A stretch of 64,000 nucleotides of DNA from Melampsora larici-populina 98AG31 (lineage: Eukaryota; Basidiomycota; Pucciniomycetes; Pucciniales; Melampsoraceae). The notes under the pieces are model-generated. The model ran no database searches and was not told the DNA's origin. It saw nothing but the letters and a program-made list of their open reading frames with translations. Below, in pieces: positions 22,103-33,617 of this stretch. The stretch lies in the NCBI RefSeq assembly GCF_000204055.1, contig NW_006768785.1, forward strand, positions 62,001-126,000, given 5' to 3'. The stretch's first letter is position 1. Each line of letters opens with the position of its first letter. A program made the position numbers and the translations under genes.

Positions 22103-22437
22103 CACCGGGGGAAAATTGGTGTCACATATCGATATGTGAGACATCTGTGGATCTGAGTCACAGTGTACACACATAGAAACCGAGTGACATACTGTCACAT
22201 CCCTCGGATGTGACTTTAATTCACTTATGGTTCACATTCATTTAGCTCCTTCGGTAGTTTTAGTCCAATATACTGTTTGGGCAGATTCCGACTGCGTTAT
22301 GGCGTAAGACAAAGTCGGGAATCCTAACAGTTATGCCCTAAAGTTCCAAAAGCCTAAACTCAGAACCTGATTCCTCACAAGCTTTAACCTGGCATGTATG
22401 GGTTTATCAAAGAGTCACAGCTACATATACTTAACTG
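22103..22437. repeat. CACTA left terminal inverted repeat
   Basis: 335 bp, inverse of 29273-29608. It contains the perfect palindrome CACATATCGATATGTG near the tip and the hairpin GTCACATCC...GGATGTGAC a little further in; both are candidate transposase-binding or regulatory sites. Confidence 0.9.
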
Positions 22438-23089
22438 TATACATCATCATGTACCTTGACGTACCTTTGGCCCTACTTAGGCTTAACCCAGCTTAAACTG
22501 AGCCTTTAACCTGGCTAATACCTTGATGAGGCATGAATCTCGTGTCAAAACTTCACAGGCTTGACACAAAACACTTGATAGACCTTTATGAAGATACATC
22601 AGGTTAACGTCGTTCACACCTCACCTCAATTCTTCATCACCACTCACCCCACTGTCTACATATACATCCTCATCTTCAACATCTCCTTGGAGTATATATC
22701 TGTTAGCTCTAAATTAAAGACAATGATTGTGTGTGAATTTATCATAATTGATTGTAGTCAGTGCCGGATGAACTCACAATTAAATAGGAAAAAATCAATT
22801 TTAAACTGTATAGTGATAGTGAAAGTTGGATTTGGAGATGTCCGTGTACATGTTATCTTAAATTTGAGGACATGGCATCTCTTTGTGATCTTATGATTCT
22901 TGCTACATATGAGAAAAACATATCTGAGACCAATCGATGACAAAACAAATTGAGAAGTGTTTTGATGAAAGAAGTCTTGTTGCAATTTGAGGATGACGAT
23001 GGATGACTTGGCATTAAGCTAAAAAGTAACATCTTTGTTTGTGTTCTGGGAAAGCGAACAAAGCTCACCAATTCCAAGAAAAATAGCAA

Positions 23090-23180
23090 CATTTATTACG
23101 AGCTGAGTGACCATATGTATATACAAAAGAAGCAACATTCATTTCAAGCTGAGTGGCCATATGTATATACAAATGGATCA
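23090..23180. repeat. Duplicated ~46 bp subterminal block in the CACTA element
   Basis: Two adjacent imperfect copies share GAGCTGAGTG/AAGCTGAGTG, then CCATATGTATATACAAA. They lie between the left TIR and the 3' end of the second gene. Otherwise 22438-23378 is gene-free. Confidence 0.6.
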
Positions 23181-23378
23181 AAGACCGAGTGAGGTGAAAG
23201 CACATTGACAGAAGTGAGAAAAAAAGAAATCATATTTTTTAGGTTATTGTAATTTGAAGAGGGAAAAACGAGCAAGATGAAACCACAGTAAGATTTTTTT
23301 TCATTTTATCACAATTTAAGGAACAAGCAGAAGTATAAGTAAAATGAAACCACACCGAAGATACATGAAAATGGTAAA

Positions 23379-25121
23379 TTAGAGTTCATCGTCAGAACCA
23401 TCGAACAGCGAGTCGTGCTCCATCTCTAGATCCGTCTCTGGATCATCATCTGTAGTTTGATGACTGCGGGAAGTAGAGGGTCCAGCTACAGGATGCTCGT
23501 TGTCCTTGGGCCAAACAAACACAGTGTGGTTTTCAAAGTTGAGGTGACGGGCCTGTGGAAATTCAGGAGGTTGTTTGCTACCCTGAGATTCGGCTAGAGG
23601 TACATTGGACACATGGGGGGGGATAGATGCTACTCCTTCATCATCGTATAAGGTAACATCGTTTGTAGCGGGCAAGATGCTGAGGAAATTACCATGTTGT
23701 GGAAACATTCGTGGTGCCATTTTAAGAGCCAAAAGATCGGTGAAGGTACACTTTGCAAGAAACACAGGATTATACCAATCCTCAGGAAGGCCAGAAGGTG
23801 CAACTGCATCGTAATCTATGACTGGTGGGTCGCGGCGTTGGCGTGGACGAGCTTTGTTGCCTCTTGGTGCACGTCCTTTAGCACCAGTGATTCGGACAGT
23901 TGAGTGTACTTTGTGGCCTTCTATAAAGTCGATAAAGTTGTTTGCGATTGGGGAACGCCAGAACGGATATTTGCTGAAGTTGATGGAAATTTCAGGGAAG
24001 GTGGGATTGACGTCAACTTCATCATCCGAGTTTGCGTATCTATTCTCAAACGCATCAACATAGCAAGGTACAACACCCATAGCCATTAGGTGCTTCTGGC
24101 GCTTTTCAGTCTTCTGTTGAATGGATAAAAAATGAGAGTACCTGGGTTAGAAATCTAGTTGAAAGATATGCCTTGAGGTCAAAATAATGTCAAAGTACTC
24201 ACTCGCTGAAGTGACACACTTCTGGTGTTTTTCTCTTGTTCATTAACTAGAGCGTTTGGGTCTTTGAGGAGCTTCTTGTATTGATTGCGAAGGTACTTGA
24301 TATGCTTTACAAAGATCGCAGATAAGATCATATCATCCATCTTGAGACGGTCGGCTTCTTGCTTTTGTGCAACCGTGATTCTGAAACCGTTCAAGCCCCA
24401 CTTCCACACCTTAACAAATAACATGATCATATTCTGATTGAATTGATCGTCTACTTGCGCTCCCCATTCCATGGTTGAAGATTAAAATTGCCCTATGGTA
24501 TGCATTTGCCCCGACATTTAAAGTGACGTCATCCTTGGATCCAAAAACACCATCTACTTGGTGTTTGACTTCTCGCGGTATATTCTTTGTAAGTTTGAAC
24601 CACCCTGGTAACAATCTGGTTATTCATCTATAGGCTTGAATTGTTGTAAAGAACGGCTGTAGTATTGATCGGGAGGTGGCGGAAATGGTGACCTTGGAGT
24701 GGCTCGACCCATTAATATCAAGCATAAGTCATGCGCAGATGCCTACATATAGCAAGTTGTGTGAGTTTTTGGTAAACAAGAAAGAAGAAAAAAAGTATTC
24801 AGGGTAGCGTACACTGAGGAACTTAGAGATTTTGTATTTTTTCAGATTGATGGCTGCATACATATCTTCAGGCTTCTTTTTAGTTCGGGCTCGAGGTTTG
24901 TAGACACGTCGTTTGGGACTGGGGGTGTTCTCTGGAGTACTCTCACCACTATTTATTGATAGCTGGTTCCACCGCGCTTGAAGCTGTCGCATATCCCTGT
25001 AGGGGTCATTGGAAGGTGTTGCTGAATTTGGTGTGTTATTAACTGGACGAGAAGGTGTGGTAGATGAGTTTGGTGTTTTATTGGCTGGGCGAGCAGGTGT
25101 GGTGGAGGGTGTTTGTGGCAT
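23379..25121 (-). CDS. Second gene of the CACTA element, function unknown
   Basis: The start ATG at 25121 opens a Pro/Thr/Ser-rich N-terminus with repeated TP and NTPNS words, then basic residues (PKRRVYKPRARTKKK). A middle exon (about 24464-24210) encodes a charged helical region (VKVWKWGLNGFRITV, KYLRNQYKKLL) and ends at a GTGAGT donor. The last exon follows a TTCAACAG acceptor (KTEKRQKHLMAMGV) and runs to 23379 with an acidic C-terminus (DDDPETDLEMEHDSLF). Between 24815 and 24470 the exon limits are not certain. It is transcribed in the same direction as Tnp2 and lies downstream of it. By position it may correspond to the accessory DNA-binding protein of CACTA elements, but no similarity is claimed. 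Confidence 0.6.
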
Positions 25122-25494
25122 GATGGACAGTGATTAATAAGATGGGATTTAGACTCGATGAACAAAAAGTAGATGTAGACAAGAGAAAATGAGATGATAT
25201 TGATGGAAAGCGAGTAATAAGATGAGAAGAGTTGACAAGACGAGACTATGTTCGGACAGAAGATATAATGAAAAGATAAAATGAAAAGATGTGATGAAGA
25301 TGGAAAAAGTGGGGTCAAGATGGAATCAATTTAAAGCATTCGGAGATGTTGCAGATTGGAAATTGAAAATTAAGGCCAAACAAACGATGAATGTAGGCTT
25401 GCGAGAAGTTGTATCCAATGAGAGAAAATCAAATGAATGAATGAGAAAAAAGAAAAAATCAAATGAATACATGTCCCAAAGTAGATGTGATTGG

Positions 25495-28400
25495 TCATGA
25501 CCAAGTATGACGACCGCGGCTCAAAGATTTTACAGCGATTGTTGGTTGTGAAATACCAAAAGTTCTTGATTTGTAATTGTATGATGCAGTGGGATAACGG
25601 ACTTGATGAAGCTGTATGACTTCAGGTATCAATTCGGGAACCAAACCAAATCCTTGTGCCATGTGAGCCTTTGTTGGATTTGTATAAAATAATTGTATGT
25701 TGAGGTCTGACCAGTTTTTGAAAGGGTTGCGTAAGCCATCACTCTCGTTCAACGCCCGATATCTAAGAAGTGATATGAAGGTCTCTTGTATGTCTTGAGA
25801 AGTTGATGTACACCAGCGAGTATGGTGGAATATCTGGAGAACTTGACCAAATACTGGCGCTTCTGGGTTGTGAGTCGGGTTGTATTCAATAATTCCGTTC
25901 TTGCAGCTACTCTCATATTTTGTGAGAGTGTGGCCTGACCAAGTGATCTGTTTTGCAAACTTTACCCGTGAAGATATGAGTTTTTGAGAGGTGATGGCTT
26001 GATTTAACTGATGCTGGGAAGACGGATTGTGAGGATTGAGTTTTCGGAGCAGAGCTTGATAAGTGGCTGAGCAGAGGTTATCTGACATATTTATGATCGC
26101 TTTTGTTGATGTTGATGTTGCAGAATCTTCGTCAAGGGGAATCTCGCCAATAGAGGAAGACAACTTTTTACCACACTGCATAAGAGGAGCTACTTCCCTC
26201 ACGCACTCTGGTAGATCTGGAGAGTCTAGTGACACAGCCAGATTTGATGCTCGACAGACTTGTCGAAGCATTGTCAAATCAAGTTCCCCTATGAAAGAAC
26301 AAGGAGAGGTGAGTGAGATACAATATTAAGCGGATTTAATACTTGACTTACATATCTTTCGATTGTTTGGAATTCGTTGTAGAATACCGTTGTATTGCTC
26401 AAACTGCCAGGCTGCCAAGTAAGCTGACGGACCATAGTTGAAGTGCTGAAACGGGACATGGAAAGCCATGTGTTGATTTGGAGTTGGCTTTAAATCGGAT
26501 CGAAGTTTCTGTAGGGTGGCTCGGTAGGCAGTGAGATGATTGAAATAATTCTGAATTTTTGTCATAGAGCTTTGATAATTCATAACGATTTCAGTCAAAC
26601 TGCATAGATGAAGGGCATTGATTGCTATGTCTGGCGCAATCATGCCCAAGTCAACAAGCTGGAATATGACGAAAGGAATATGAACTGTGGCAAGGACAAC
26701 CCAGTCGGATGATTTCAGTTTTCCATGTGAAGCACTTCCTAGATTGGAAGGAGGAGGGGACATCAACGATGGAATTGTTGTGTGGACAATTGCTGAGCGA
26801 ATTTTTTTGAGAGCTTCAGTACTTAAAAGGTCGTCTGGAATACTAGATTTGTCCGTCCCACTAAGAGGTTCTCCATCATCATCATAAATGTCATCCATTT
26901 CGTCATCACCAAGGCCTTCTTCTAATACTGTCAATGTACATGGATTAAGCGATAAGTTTCCTACTCTTCGACCTGTACTGTTTGAAAAAGATGAAGTGTC
27001 ACTATTTGAGAAGCCCATTGCTTGGTCCAGATCAGGTTGAAAAGGTTCCCACGTGTCGTTCATTGAAATGTCCGTATCAATTGCTTCTTGCAAGAGGTTG
27101 CTGAGTTTCGAGTCGTCCTTTTCTTTATCAAGGGTTTTGCCTAATTCATCAAGATTCCATACCCGTCTGAAATGGTACTCAAGGATTCCACTGATACAGT
27201 GCATTGTATCAACCACGACCATCTTTGTCGGATCCCAGTATTCTAATTTGTTTAAACATGACCATCGGACCCCACAGGTATCAAACAGTTTCTTTCGAGC
27301 ATTATGAGTTGGAGCATCTTTCCAGGCATTTGCTTGACGAGTGTGATCCGTGTGATTTCTAAGCGTCCAGCTTTGATATTCAAGCGAGTGGTTGTTATCT
27401 TGTGTCAGGTAACAGAAAGAACAAAAGAAACGAGCGCTATGTGATGCGTAGCCGATTAATTTTCGAATGGCGGGCAGGTCACACACAGCAGTCATGAGTG
27501 CAACCCTTATGTTACGGCCTTCAGGATGTCGAAATGTTGGGATATCAATTCCGTGTTTCCAGAGATGCTTCAGCTCGGCTACTAGATCATCGATCACATT
27601 GTTCATTTGCAGCACTGATGGCTCGTGTGGTCCAGGGGTGATTCCAATTACACATATATTCTCGAGCTTGTATCGAATTTCTGGTGGAAGAGATAGACAA
27701 AACAAGATGATAGCTCCAACTGACGACTTTTTCCCTGCAATCTTATTTCCAAACGGGTTGAACCAATCTACATATATTCCAAACGCTAGATTTCCAGAAG
27801 TTGAAGTGAAAGCTGAGTTTGTTTTGGGATCTTGAAAAGACCGCCACATTTCTCCGTCCCATATATCCGTAGCTGGCTCCCGGCGCGGTTGTTGATGAAT
27901 GAGGATAGATTTATCAAGATGATCTTCGATGTGACGACGTTTGAGAAAGCGGGTGAGCCAAGGTATAAAAGGCTGTGTGCTGTAAAATCTGAAAGGTATG
28001 TTGTTTTTCCGGAAAAGAGGCTCATTGCAAGACTTGCTACGTTCGGTTTCTTTACGTGTACATAACTTAGGAATTGGAGGCTCATCGCCTTCGGGATTTC
28101 TGTATTTCTTGAAACATTTCGGACAACAAACACTGCGCTCTAGAACAGATTCGATTTCCAACCATTTCAATGCTGTAGCACTACTAGTCGGAAAAGTCTT
28201 GAGAAGATCTTCATCAAACTTGTGAAGGGAGATGTTTTGGCTGAATTGGATTAAGATGAGGCGTAAAATCTTGAGAGTTGAATCGACAACCCTTCTGCTG
28301 ACTCCAGCAACAACATGAAGGTATGTCACCAGCGCAACACAGAGGAATAGCCAATTTCCGTCGGTACGTTTTGCTGGATAGTTACATAAATAAACAAAGT

Positions 28401-28769
28401 GTAGAGTCATGTGGCGGGTCGTAAAACTCCGTAGCAAACCTTACAAATGTACATATACTCACCAGCTGCTGCACCTAAAGGTTGCTGGCTAAGATTTACA
28501 ATTGAGTTTAAACTAGTCCTTAGGATCTCGTCATGTATCGAGGATACCACATCCTGTGTCATGTTGGATGATGATTTTGAAGCAGATGGTGTTGATGAAT
28601 CAGATGATGGTGCTGGATCCGGTGAGGGTGTTGGATCTGATGACGAAGGCTGCTGAGGTTGAATTTTAGGAGGCCCCAAGCCGTGTTTTGCTCGATGTTG
28701 CTTGATGGTCAGTAGAGAGACTGTTGGACCCTTGTTGAGGCATATCGCACAATCGCACTGGCGGTTCAT
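25495..28769 (-). CDS. Tnp2-type transposase of the CACTA element
   Basis: Predicted enzyme for cut-and-paste movement of the surrounding element. Three exons (28769-28463, 28373-26352, 26288-25495) with GTGAGT and GTAAGT donors give 1040 residues without a stop; total length is a multiple of three. The N-terminus has a zinc-binding-like segment (CDCAIC, then KQHRAKHG). A second cysteine cluster (CCPKCFKKY) lies near residue 185. The Tnp2 signature VDWFNPFGNK lies near residue 305, followed by IGITPGPHEPS near 350, then RHPEGRNIRVALMTAVCDL and a CSFCYLT motif. This order matches the Pfam Tnp2 family as I know it. The start is the first ATG in the frame; a TTG-initiated extension to 28838 is unlikely. 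The C-terminal third has no recognised domain. Confidence 0.85.
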
Positions 28770-29272
28770 GGTTGGTTGGATGTCGAGAATTGATACAATA
28801 TCAATGGTCGTTGATTCGAGTTGATAAATGCTGAGCAATGGTCATTGACAACACCAGTTTGTCAAATCAGATTGTCACAAAGGTTTCGCCCTTGCACCAG
28901 TCAAGCAGCTGCAAACCTTTGCTTGCAAATAGGTGAGATGTGATGATAGGTTGTTTTTGATGATGTTGTTGATAGTCGAGCTGGATTGATCGATCGGTCG
29001 TGAGTGAGATATGAAACGCACCCTTGATACGAGGAGATTGATGTGAAGTGAGTGGTAAACCTGTTGGAGATGTGCTGGAGTTAATGCCGGTCGGATTTGT
29101 CCTGTAGTATCTTAAGGTCTATTCTTTATCTGAAAGCACCTACCTAGTATCCCTACAAGGCTTGTTAAGCACTTATCTAATGCCTGACACGATTTGAAAG
29201 GAAACCCGGCGAGTTTTAGCCCAATCTGGGTAAGCTTGACCAGGGCTCAGCGTACTGAAAAGTTGTATGTAG

Positions 29273-29608
29273 CAGTTAAGTATATGTAGCTGTGACTCTT
29301 TGATAAACCCATACATGCCAGGTTAAAGCCTGTGAAGGAATCAGGTTCTGAGTTTAGGCTTTTGGAACTTTAGGGCATAACTGTTAGGATTCCCGACTTT
29401 GTCTTACGCCATAACGCAGTCGGAATCTGCCCAAACAGTATATTGGACTAAAACTACCGAAGGAGCTGAATGAATGTGAACCATAAGTGAATTAAAGTCA
29501 CATCCGAGGGATGTGACAGTATGTCACTCGGTTTCTATGTGTGTACACTGTGACTCAGATCCACAGATGTCTCACATATCGATATGTGACACCAATTTTC
29601 CCCCGGTG
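29273..29608. repeat. CACTA right terminal inverted repeat
   Basis: 336 bp, inverse of 22103-22437 with about three differences. It ends 419 bp before the start codon of the secreted-protein gene at 30028. Confidence 0.9.
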
Positions 29609-29611
29609 AAT

Positions 29612-30027
29612 AAGACCACTGTCGAATTGAATGCATGTACATATGACAGAGTGAATGGTGTAATACAAAAAACGACATTTCATTCCCTCGAGTGTCTAAA
29701 ATGATTAATACAAAGTGCTGAACTCAAGATAAACTTAACATCTTGTCAACTTACATAATTCGAAGACTTTTGGGAGAGGAAAGTCGGAAGAAATCTATTT
29801 AAAACTCAACCACCAAGTTTAATAGAACTGATATTTTCAGTAAGAAGTTGGAACCCTCCTTTTATGATTTGACCGTTTTTTTGTACTTATATATGAGGAC
29901 TTTGTTAAGTTTATTCTTTTGAGTTTCCTCGCTTTCCAGTACCGTCACGCTCCCCATCAAATCAAGATCCTAGAACAGCTAGAGCTAATTACATCCTTTG
30001 CGCACACTCATTCCATACTTTTCTGAT
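29612..30027 (+). promoter_or_regulatory. Probable promoter region of the secreted-protein gene
   Basis: AT-rich stretch between the CACTA right end and ATG 30028. A TATA-like TATATATGAGG lies at about 29889, some 140 bp upstream of the start. No other motif is claimed. Confidence 0.35.
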
Positions 30028-30903
30028 ATGAAGTTCATCACCTTAGTCTTAGTATTAACCCTCTTACAAACTTCCTTAGTTCGTGCCGGTGGCCTACCCA
30101 ACCGCCTTCGATCGCGCCAAAATCAATTAAAACCCCGCGACTGTAAACCCCCCAGTGATCAAAACGATCAAACCAACTTGTACCAATGCCCCGATGCAGG
30201 AGGCCCAGTAGATTTAAATGACTGTCAGGTGTAAGCGATTCAGAACTTGAAATACTTCTTGCTAGGTGTCATTGATTTTCTTCTATGTACTGGTTCATTC
30301 ATTTTTTCCTTGGTTTGCTGTAGGGCTGGTCAGGCAATGTTCAACAATAGGTGGAATAGTACAGGTTATAAAAGCTGTGGTGTGAGTGACAAGTTTATGA
30401 ACAAGTCAATGTCGCTGTCAACCTGATTGCTTTCTTCTCGAACATATCCTTCAGGTCATGTACTGGTCGAAAAAAGCTGATGGAACTCCGAACCCAATAG
30501 TTCCCTCACAAAATTAGTAAGCCTTCATTTGGTGTCGTGAACTATATGTGACTGATGTCTAGTTTGCTCTATTCGACATTTGCAGCATAACCATGGAAAT
30601 AGTGAAGAATTCGCTTAACGAGTTCGCATCTATCTGTTGCGCTGAAGTTCCGGCCGTGGTGCGTACTTCATCTGTTCTCCTCACTCCTTGGGTAAAATAT
30701 CATTATTATAACTCGCATCTGTTCGTAATTTCTGGTTTTAGCATGAACACCCAGCCATTGAAGATCTAGATATAGATCCCATAGGTCGTACTTCTTACTG
30801 TTCGGGCCGGGTAAACTCCGAGTATCTCGAGCCCGCGCGGCTCACCGATGATGACGTTGCCACTTTGGCAAAAGAAAATGAGAGAGACTTCCACGGACCT
30901 TAA
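30028..30903 (+). CDS. Small secreted protein, effector candidate, 185 aa
   Basis: Five exons: 30028-30230, 30324-30381, 30455-30516, 30586-30658 and 30742-30903. All introns are GT-AG, each 69-93 bp, and the spliced length is 558 nt. Residues 1-20 form a clear signal peptide (MKFITLVLVLTLLQ, cleavage after VRA). The mature part has seven cysteines (39, 54, 66, 86, 125, 126, 152), a basic stretch RLRSR just after the signal, and an acidic C-terminus (LTDDDVATLAKE). No transmembrane segment or known domain is seen. Secretion is inferred from the signal peptide; an effector role is inferred only from size, cysteines, small exons and the fungal, transposon-rich setting. The in-frame TTG at 29998 was not used as start because the signal peptide begins at the ATG. 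Confidence 0.7.
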
Positions 30904-31742
30904 AGTGCCCTGGAACAATCGAGAGAAATGGTCTTTAGGGATATCCTAGTTCCCTCAAACTAAGTAGTTGTGACTCTCCATTATCAACCATGAGTCGATG
31001 TTTCAGGTCAATTTACTTCGGTTCACTCGACTTGACCTCCTGTCTGTTTCTTCTCCGAGGCTAAAAACTATCTTTTTCTGATGCCAACTTGAAGTCTACT
31101 ATCTAGTGTCAACATTCATTAGACTTGTTCTGTCCGGCTTATTTCATTGTACTTCAGTTGACGATACACGAATCTCAAGTAATTATCTTTCAAGGAGATT
31201 GACGGATGTGCATGTATCGTTGATTCTAGAAGATATGACGCTTTCAATCAATGCAGCCGAACTCTCAAGAACAGATTCTGCCTGGTTTATAGTCAATTTT
31301 TGATCTAAGTGATGTGAGTCTTGACACTGGGTTGTAAGGAATAAAGCAAGTCTCGAACCCACTTCCCAAGTACACCAGGAGTCAAGGGTATGATTCTGGG
31401 ATCTGACAAACAACCTCAGGCATAAGTGACAAAGAAGGTCAAGGATAAACTCAACTAAGTTCCTTACTGCTTCTTGCATGCTTCGGTCAAGGAATTCATC
31501 AACCATCAAAACAACTTGATAAAAATTCTACCTTGATCTGAGTTGAGAATACAACAAAATGCTTGATGGCCACATAGGTCTGATCAAGCTACTTGAATGA
31601 TGTCCATATATGTATGTGTATTGTCATTTTTTATATGTCTTTTGTGTTGTCTTATTCTTGCACTCTTGCAAGAGTAAACTGGATTGTGATCCTACCTTGT
31701 GTTATAAGTCAACTCACTACACATTGGAATCTGGATGAGGAT
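30904..31742. other. Gene-free stretch with a degenerate repeat remnant
   Basis: No supported gene. Around 31340-31420, minus-strand translation gives NHTLDSWCTWEVGSR, similar to peptides read at about 42465-42520 and 59270-59310. This suggests a dispersed, decayed mobile element. Confidence 0.4.
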
Positions 31743-31751
31743 GAGCAATTG

Positions 31752-32329
31752 TAAACTTGACAAAGTCCCACGCTCGCGCATCCTCGCGAGGCGTCGAGCG
31801 AGGGACTTACGCCAATTGTGTACGCTCCATAAGCTCAGAGATTTGGCTTTTGCAGGGAGCTCACTTCGAGTGCTTATAACTTTTTCCACACCAAGGATTC
31901 ACATATGGTCCAAAAGAAGAACTTGTGCGCCTGACTCTGGCGCATAAGGTACATATTTTTTTTCCCGAGGAATGTGCTCCCCTCTGCGAAAAAATGTGCT
32001 TCAAAGAGTGGGTCTTAGCAGCAAATTTGGACTTGAGAGAGAGGTCACATGTGTAATCCTCTGTTAAGAGCCAATATTTGATGTGCATTTTAGGCAAGAG
32101 GGAAGCACTTTCCTTGGGAAAAAAATATGTACATTATGCAGAAGAGGCAGACACTCAGCTTTTTCCTTTGGACTAGACCCAAATCCTCGGTGTGGAAAAA
32201 GGTATAAGGCCTTGAAGCAAGCTCCCTGCCAAACCCATATCTCTGAGGTTTTGGAGCGTACACATTTGGCGTAAGTCCCTCGCGAGGCGTCGAGCGAGGA
32301 TGCGCGAGCGTGGGACTTTGTTAAGTTTA
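31752..32329. mobile_element. MULE-like foldback element, 578 bp, 9 bp target duplication
   Basis: The arms (31752-about 31990 and about 32090-32329) are inverted copies over roughly 240 bp. They start TAAACTTGACAAAGTCCC and end GGGACTTTGTTAAGTTTA. GAGCAATTG (31743-31751, 32330-32338) is a perfect 9 bp duplication. The GC-rich segment after the tip is inverted between arms: CGAGGCGTCGAGCG-type words occur in both orientations. Non-coding; long arms plus 9 bp duplication fit a non-autonomous Mutator-like element. Confidence 0.85.
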
Positions 32330-32426
32330 GAGCAATTGATGTTGAGAGGATGTTGATGGACAACAGTGATGCTTATTGTGGTGGTCAGCCCGGTGATGAG
32401 AGAGTCTAAGATGACACAGGGCGTGT

Positions 32427-32459
32427 GACTGTCTGACGGTTCAGACGGTTCAGACAGTC
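32427..32459. repeat. Short perfect hairpin
   Basis: GACTGTCTGA (32427-32436) pairs with TCAGACAGTC (32450-32459) around a 13 bp loop that repeats the CGGTTCAGA word. Could be an element tip or binding site; no function is shown. Confidence 0.6.
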
Positions 32460-32509
32460 AATTATATTATACATCACTGTGGTACTGCGCCAAACTCACA
32501 CCTCACTGT

Positions 32510-32728
32510 TAGGGTCATCACCTGTCCCTGGCCCCAACTGCCCAAGCCTGCCTGATTATTTCTTGGAGGCAAGCGGTATGCACCCTGGGCTGGCTGAGCT
32601 TGGCCTACAGAGTCCCAGGATCTCTGGCCGTGACATTTTTGGTCCTATCACTTTCATACAGGCCCACAACAGGCCCTGGTCTACTTGAAGATGCAACCAG
32701 GCATTTCCAGGGCTGGGTCATAGCCCTG
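32510..32728. mobile_element. Small TIR element (TAGGG family), copy 2
   Basis: Inverse-orientation relative of 8566-8829 with shared interior blocks. The right end GGGTCATAGCCCTG matches the family TIR; the left end TAGGGTCATCACC is diverged. CTCACTGT before and CTCACCAT after are similar over six of eight bases and may be an old target duplication. Confidence 0.6.
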
Positions 32729-32808
32729 CTCACCATACAATGAGGCTCTTGGATTCCATGAAGCAGCGGATTCTCTGCTTCTCAAGGTGGCTTGGAGGTC
32801 TTAAATTG

Positions 32809-33617
32809 GGGGTTTCAAGTTTGCATTTTTTTTGTGTATTTTTTGAAAATTCAGACAAGTTGTTCATAAAATTATTTTTGTAAGACACACACTGGCAGAT
32901 GTGTTCTTACAGTTGTTTCAACCAAGATTGATTCTCTTCGAAAATCTTGCCAATGTGCAAAACATGGCTTTTGTCCCTCACTTGATTTTGTCTCTTTGCT
33001 AAATGGAAGAATACAGAAAAAAATAAACCTGTAATCAAGTTTTTTCTCTGGTTTTACCCACTGCAGAGATGACTTTCTCCAAAAAAAGTTGTCAATCTTT
33101 CTTGAAATGGCTTTAATTTGAGACACCTTTTTAGGTGTCCCACTTTAAAAAAATTTGTGCATGTTTCACAACAAAGGGCAAGTTTGTAGCGTAAAAATGT
33201 GTAGAAACCCCCTATTAAGGGGTGTCAAGTTTGAATTTTTACAACAAAAAAACTACGAGACAGGAAAGTTTTTATGTTTTAACTGTAAAAAAACTTTCCC
33301 AAGTTTTTATGATCGCTTGTAAACCACAATCAAGGCTTTTTTCCTTTTTTGCCTTGATCTTCCACATGGTAATGAGAAAACTGCTGGTAAGAGGATGCAG
33401 GGTTGTCCTTGCATCCACTATCAAGCACACCTTTTTCCAAGAGTTAAACAGGCAAATTTAGGTCTTCAAAGCTGTGCTGTAAACTTATCTGTTTACGTTT
33501 TATGCAAGAACAGGATACATAACACTTTCCCGTTCTCCCAAATTTTATGTAAATTTATGCTACAACATGAAAGTTATTTACGGGTTTTCCCGTAAAAAAA
33601 ATTGAACTTGACACCCC
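32809..33617. repeat. Two adjacent ~400 bp foldback-type repeats with GGGGTTTCAAG-like ends
   Basis: One unit spans about 32809-33212 (left tip GGGGGTTTCAAGTTTG, right tip GAAACCCCC). A second spans 33218-33617 (left tip GGGGTGTCAAGTTTGAA, right tip TTGAACTTGACACCCC) and is flanked by CTATTA (33212-33217, 33618-33623). The small hairpin ACACCTTTTTAGGTGT is at about 33122. All are non-coding and AT-rich. They belong to the same family as the larger element at 33652-42177. Confidence 0.6.

Larger units (their letters stand above)
22103..29608 (-). mobile_element. Complete CACTA/EnSpm-type transposon, 7.5 kb
   Basis: Ends CACCGGGGGAAAA (22103) and its inverse (ending 29608) begin long terminal inverted repeats: 22103-22437 and 29273-29608, about 336 bp, with roughly three differences. 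The 3 bp duplication AAT flanks the element (22100-22102, 29609-29611), as expected for CACTA elements. Two genes are transcribed leftward: a Tnp2 transposase (28769-25495) and a second gene (25121-23379). The transposase reads without a stop and the ends are almost identical, so the copy looks young and possibly competent. TIRs this long are unusual for CACTA elements, which normally have short TIRs plus subterminal repeats. Confidence 0.88.

Noticed and set aside
26687..28225. Several plus-strand frames of 66-122 codons
   Set aside because: All lie antisense to the Tnp2 exon and have no independent support.
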